Source: an uncultured Clostridia bacterium (lineage in GTDB: Bacteria > Bacillota > Clostridia > TANB77 > CAG-508). Taken from it: DNA of 8,445 nt. A program made the translations under genes and the position numbers. This document shows positions 7,072 through 8,445 of this stretch, in pieces (position 1 is the stretch's first letter; each line of letters starts with the position of its first letter). The notes beneath the pieces were generated by a model. That model searched no databases. It had not been told where the DNA came from and saw only the letters and a list, made by a program, of their open reading frames with translations. The stretch is taken from assembly GCA_934148985.1 (NCBI GenBank), contig CAKPDO010000052.1:1-8445 (forward strand), given 5' to 3'.

Positions 7072-8085
7072 ATGCTAGATGATAGAAAGAAAAAGGTTTT
7101 ACAGGCAATAGTTGAAGAATACATAAATACCGCCGAACCTGTAAGCTCAAATGCATTAATAAGTAAATACGGACTAGAATGTAGTAGTGCAACAATTAGA
7201 AACGAGATGGCAGACCTTGAGAAAAAAGGTTTACTTGATAAAATGCATACATCTAGTGGAAGAATACCATCAGCTAAAGGATATAGATATTATGTTGATG
7301 AGCTTCTTAAAGATGATAATATCAGCCTAGAAGAAGTTAAATATATAAGTGATAAATTAGAAACTAAAGTGAATGAAATTGAAGATTTAACTAAAATAAC
7401 AGCTAATACTATTTCCGAAATTACACACTATACAACAGTCACAATAGGTCCTAAAAACGATGAACAGGTAATAAGAGAAATAAAATTTGTTTTATTAGGT
7501 TCTAGAATGATTTTGGCAGTTATTATGACTGATAGTGGAATGGTAAAAGAAACTATTATAAAGTTTGATGAAGATATAACTGAAAAACAGGTCGAAACAA
7601 TAAATTATATGTTTAATAATAAACTTAGAGGAAAACCAATTGAAACTATAAATCAACCTTTAGAAGATTATTTATATAAAGAAATGAAAGGTATGATTGG
7701 TGTAATTAAGCCGATAATTACTCAAATTAAAAAGGTTTTATTTGAAGAAACAGAAATTCATCTTCAAGGTGCTAGAAAGGAATTGGACTTGCCAGAGTTC
7801 AATTCGCTTCAGGTTGCTAAGAATTTTATGAATATTTTGGATGAAAAAGAACTTATTGCTGATATGCTAAATTCTGGTTTTGCCGAAGATATAAATGTTT
7901 ATATTGGGGGAGAAGATGAAAAAGAGGAATTAAAGGATTTTAGCGTTGTCACTTTTAAACATAAAATTGGTAATAAAGATATGGGCACTATCGGTATTAT
8001 TGGACCTAAGAGAATGGATTATTCTAAAGTTATTTCAGTTATGAAGTATATTAGTAAGAAGTTGAATGGGGAAGATGGGAAATAA
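7072..8085 (+). CDS. hrcA: Heat-inducible transcription repressor HrcA
   Basis: HrcA is a dimeric repressor that binds CIRCE operators upstream of chaperone genes; GroEL helps keep it active (family knowledge). The 337-aa length is normal. The N-terminal winged helix holds RKKKVLQAIVEEYINTAEPV (5-24) and the recognition-helix segment SSATIRNEM (38-46), then HTSSGRIPSAKGYRYYVD (59-76), a family hallmark. The C-terminal part has YIGGEDEKEEL, then FSVVTFKH and GTIGIIGPKRMDYSKVI, matching the GAF-like and dimerisation core. GAGGT lies 7 nt before ATG 7072. It is 16 nt after the coiled-coil gene, without a promoter or CIRCE of its own that I can see, so it likely belongs to the metG operon. It is cut off from grpE by a terminator. 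Codons shift from ATA-rich to ATT-rich toward the 3' end. Confidence 0.97.
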   Translation: MLDDRKKKVLQAIVEEYINTAEPVSSNALISKYGLECSSATIRNEMADLEKKGLLDKMHTSSGRIPSAKGYRYYVDELLKDDNISLEEVKYISDKLETKVNEIEDLTKITANTISEITHYTTVTIGPKNDEQVIREIKFVLLGSRMILAVIMTDSGMVKETIIKFDEDITEKQVETINYMFNNKLRGKPIETINQPLEDYLYKEMKGMIGVIKPIITQIKKVLFEETEIHLQGARKELDLPEFNSLQVAKNFMNILDEKELIADMLNSGFAEDINVYIGGEDEKEELKDFSVVTFKHKIGNKDMGTIGIIGPKRMDYSKVISVMKYISKKLNGEDGK

Positions 8086-8113
8086 AGTCTTGCATTAGGC
8101 AAGATTTTTTTCT
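8086..8113 (+). terminator. Intrinsic terminator after hrcA
   Basis: AGTCTTGC pairs with GCAAGATT around the loop ATTAG, with one G-U pair, directly after the hrcA stop and followed by a T-run. It should end the metG operon and separate hrcA from grpE. Confidence 0.8.
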
Positions 8114-8122
8114 TAATAAAAA

Positions 8123-8149
8123 TTAGCAAAAACACTTGACAACTGCTAA
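8123..8149. promoter_or_regulatory. Degenerate upstream CIRCE-like operator overlapping the -35
   Basis: The 9-9-9 layout is TTAGCAAAA, ACACTTGAC, AACTGCTAA. The outer TTAGCA and TGCTAA are 15 nt apart, exactly as in consensus CIRCE (TTAGCACTC-N9-GAGTGCTAA). Five of the six inner positions differ from consensus. The grpE -35 (TTGACA, 8136-8141) lies in its centre, so HrcA binding here would block polymerase. Its strength is uncertain. Confidence 0.5.
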
Positions 8150-8164
8150 AAAAAAGTATATTAT
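8136..8164 (+). promoter_or_regulatory. Sigma-A promoter for grpE
   Basis: TTGACA (8136-8141), a 17-nt spacer and TATTAT (8159-8164) give a strong promoter with one -10 mismatch. The predicted start is near 8171. Its -35 lies in one CIRCE-like site, and a second begins about 5 nt after the start. Confidence 0.78.
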
Positions 8165-8175
8165 ATATAAGAAAT

Positions 8176-8202
8176 TTAGCAAACTTCGTTTTTGAGTGCT
8201 AA
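8176..8202. promoter_or_regulatory. CIRCE operator upstream of grpE
   Basis: Left arm TTAGCAAAC, 9-nt spacer TTCGTTTTT, right arm GAGTGCTAA. The right arm is exact and the left differs from TTAGCACTC at two inner positions. It lies in the early transcribed region, the usual place for HrcA repression, and should make grpE heat-inducible through the HrcA encoded just upstream. Confidence 0.9.
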
Positions 8203-8233
8203 AATAACACTAAAAAAGAAAGAAGGGAAAGAA

Positions 8234-8445
8234 ATGGCAGAAAAAGATACTACTGAAGAAGTAGAGAATGTAGAAATAAAAGAAAATCAGGAAAAAGTAT
8301 TACATTCAAATGAAGAATATGATGAATTAAATGATAGATATAAAAGAGTCCTAGCAGAATTTGAAAATTTCAAAAAAAGAAGTCAAAAAGAAAGAGAAAG
8401 CTTATATAATTCTGTATTAGGGGATATAATAACAGGAATGTTACC
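8234..8445 (+). CDS. grpE: GrpE nucleotide exchange factor, 5' part
   Basis: GrpE releases ADP from DnaK in the DnaK-DnaJ-GrpE chaperone cycle in the cytosol. ATG 8234 follows AGAAGGG (8221-8227). The 70 visible residues comprise an acidic, poorly ordered N-terminus (MAEKDTTEEVENVEI) and the start of the long dimerising helix. The family-typical stretch YKRVLAEFENFKKRSQKERE is at about 36-55, followed by LGDII. The frame stays open to the window edge; homologues are roughly 180-200 aa, so more than half is missing. It is controlled by the promoter and CIRCE sites just upstream. dnaK and dnaJ probably follow outside the window (inference). Confidence 0.95.
   Translation, partial: MAEKDTTEEVENVEIKENQEKVLHSNEEYDELNDRYKRVLAEFENFKKRSQKERESLYNSVLGDIITGML

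Noticed and set aside
1..8445. CRISPR array, tRNA or rRNA gene, transposase or insertion-sequence ends
   Set aside because: I saw no regularly spaced direct repeats, no tRNA-like cloverleaf in the intergenic gaps, and no transposase motifs. The palindrome at 2537-2608 has no flanking target-site duplication that I can identify.

Overview
The window looks like chromosome from a low-G+C, endospore-forming Clostridia-type bacterium, probably a gut or uncultured lineage. The evidence is very A-rich coding strands, ATA-dominated isoleucine codons, strong Shine-Dalgarno sites, a SpoIIE sporulation phosphatase and a CIRCE/HrcA heat-shock circuit. I cannot name a genus from sequence alone.

Layout. 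Bases 1-57 hold at most the tail of an upstream gene. spoIIE (103-2565, +) encodes the membrane-bound PP2C phosphatase that activates sigma-F at the onset of sporulation. Its last ten codons and stop form one arm of a 33/32-nt near-perfect palindrome (2537-2608). The palindrome has a T-run on both sides and should act as a shared bidirectional terminator. Convergent to spoIIE is an unrecognised 100-aa gene on the minus strand (2616-2918). It has its own textbook sigma-A promoter (TTGACA-17-TATAAT with extended -10) and a leader of about 104 nt. That leader contains mutually exclusive pairings that could hide or expose the ribosome binding site. A divergent sigma-A promoter (3087-3115) drives the opposite set: metG (methionyl-tRNA synthetase, 3155-4729), a 765-aa coiled-coil protein of unknown function (4758-7055) and hrcA (7072-8085). 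The gaps in that set are 28 and 16 nt, and no internal terminator is visible, so it is probably one operon. hrcA ends in an intrinsic terminator. It is followed by a separate promoter flanked by two CIRCE-like operators, one degenerate and one near-canonical, ahead of grpE (8234 to the window edge).

How the parts work together. HrcA made from the metG operon should repress the grpE promoter through CIRCE. Here hrcA sits outside its own CIRCE-controlled unit, unlike the classic autoregulated hrcA-grpE-dnaK operon. spoIIE has no visible functional link to the rest.

The most novel material is: (1) the minus-strand cassette at 2537-3057, with strong promoter, switch-like leader, orphan gene of foreign codon use, and a palindrome copied from the end of spoIIE; (2) the 765-aa protein, whose C-terminus resembles a catalytically dead ADP-ribosyltransferase fold; (3) the paired CIRCE-like operators. 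All functional statements about (1) and (2) are inference.
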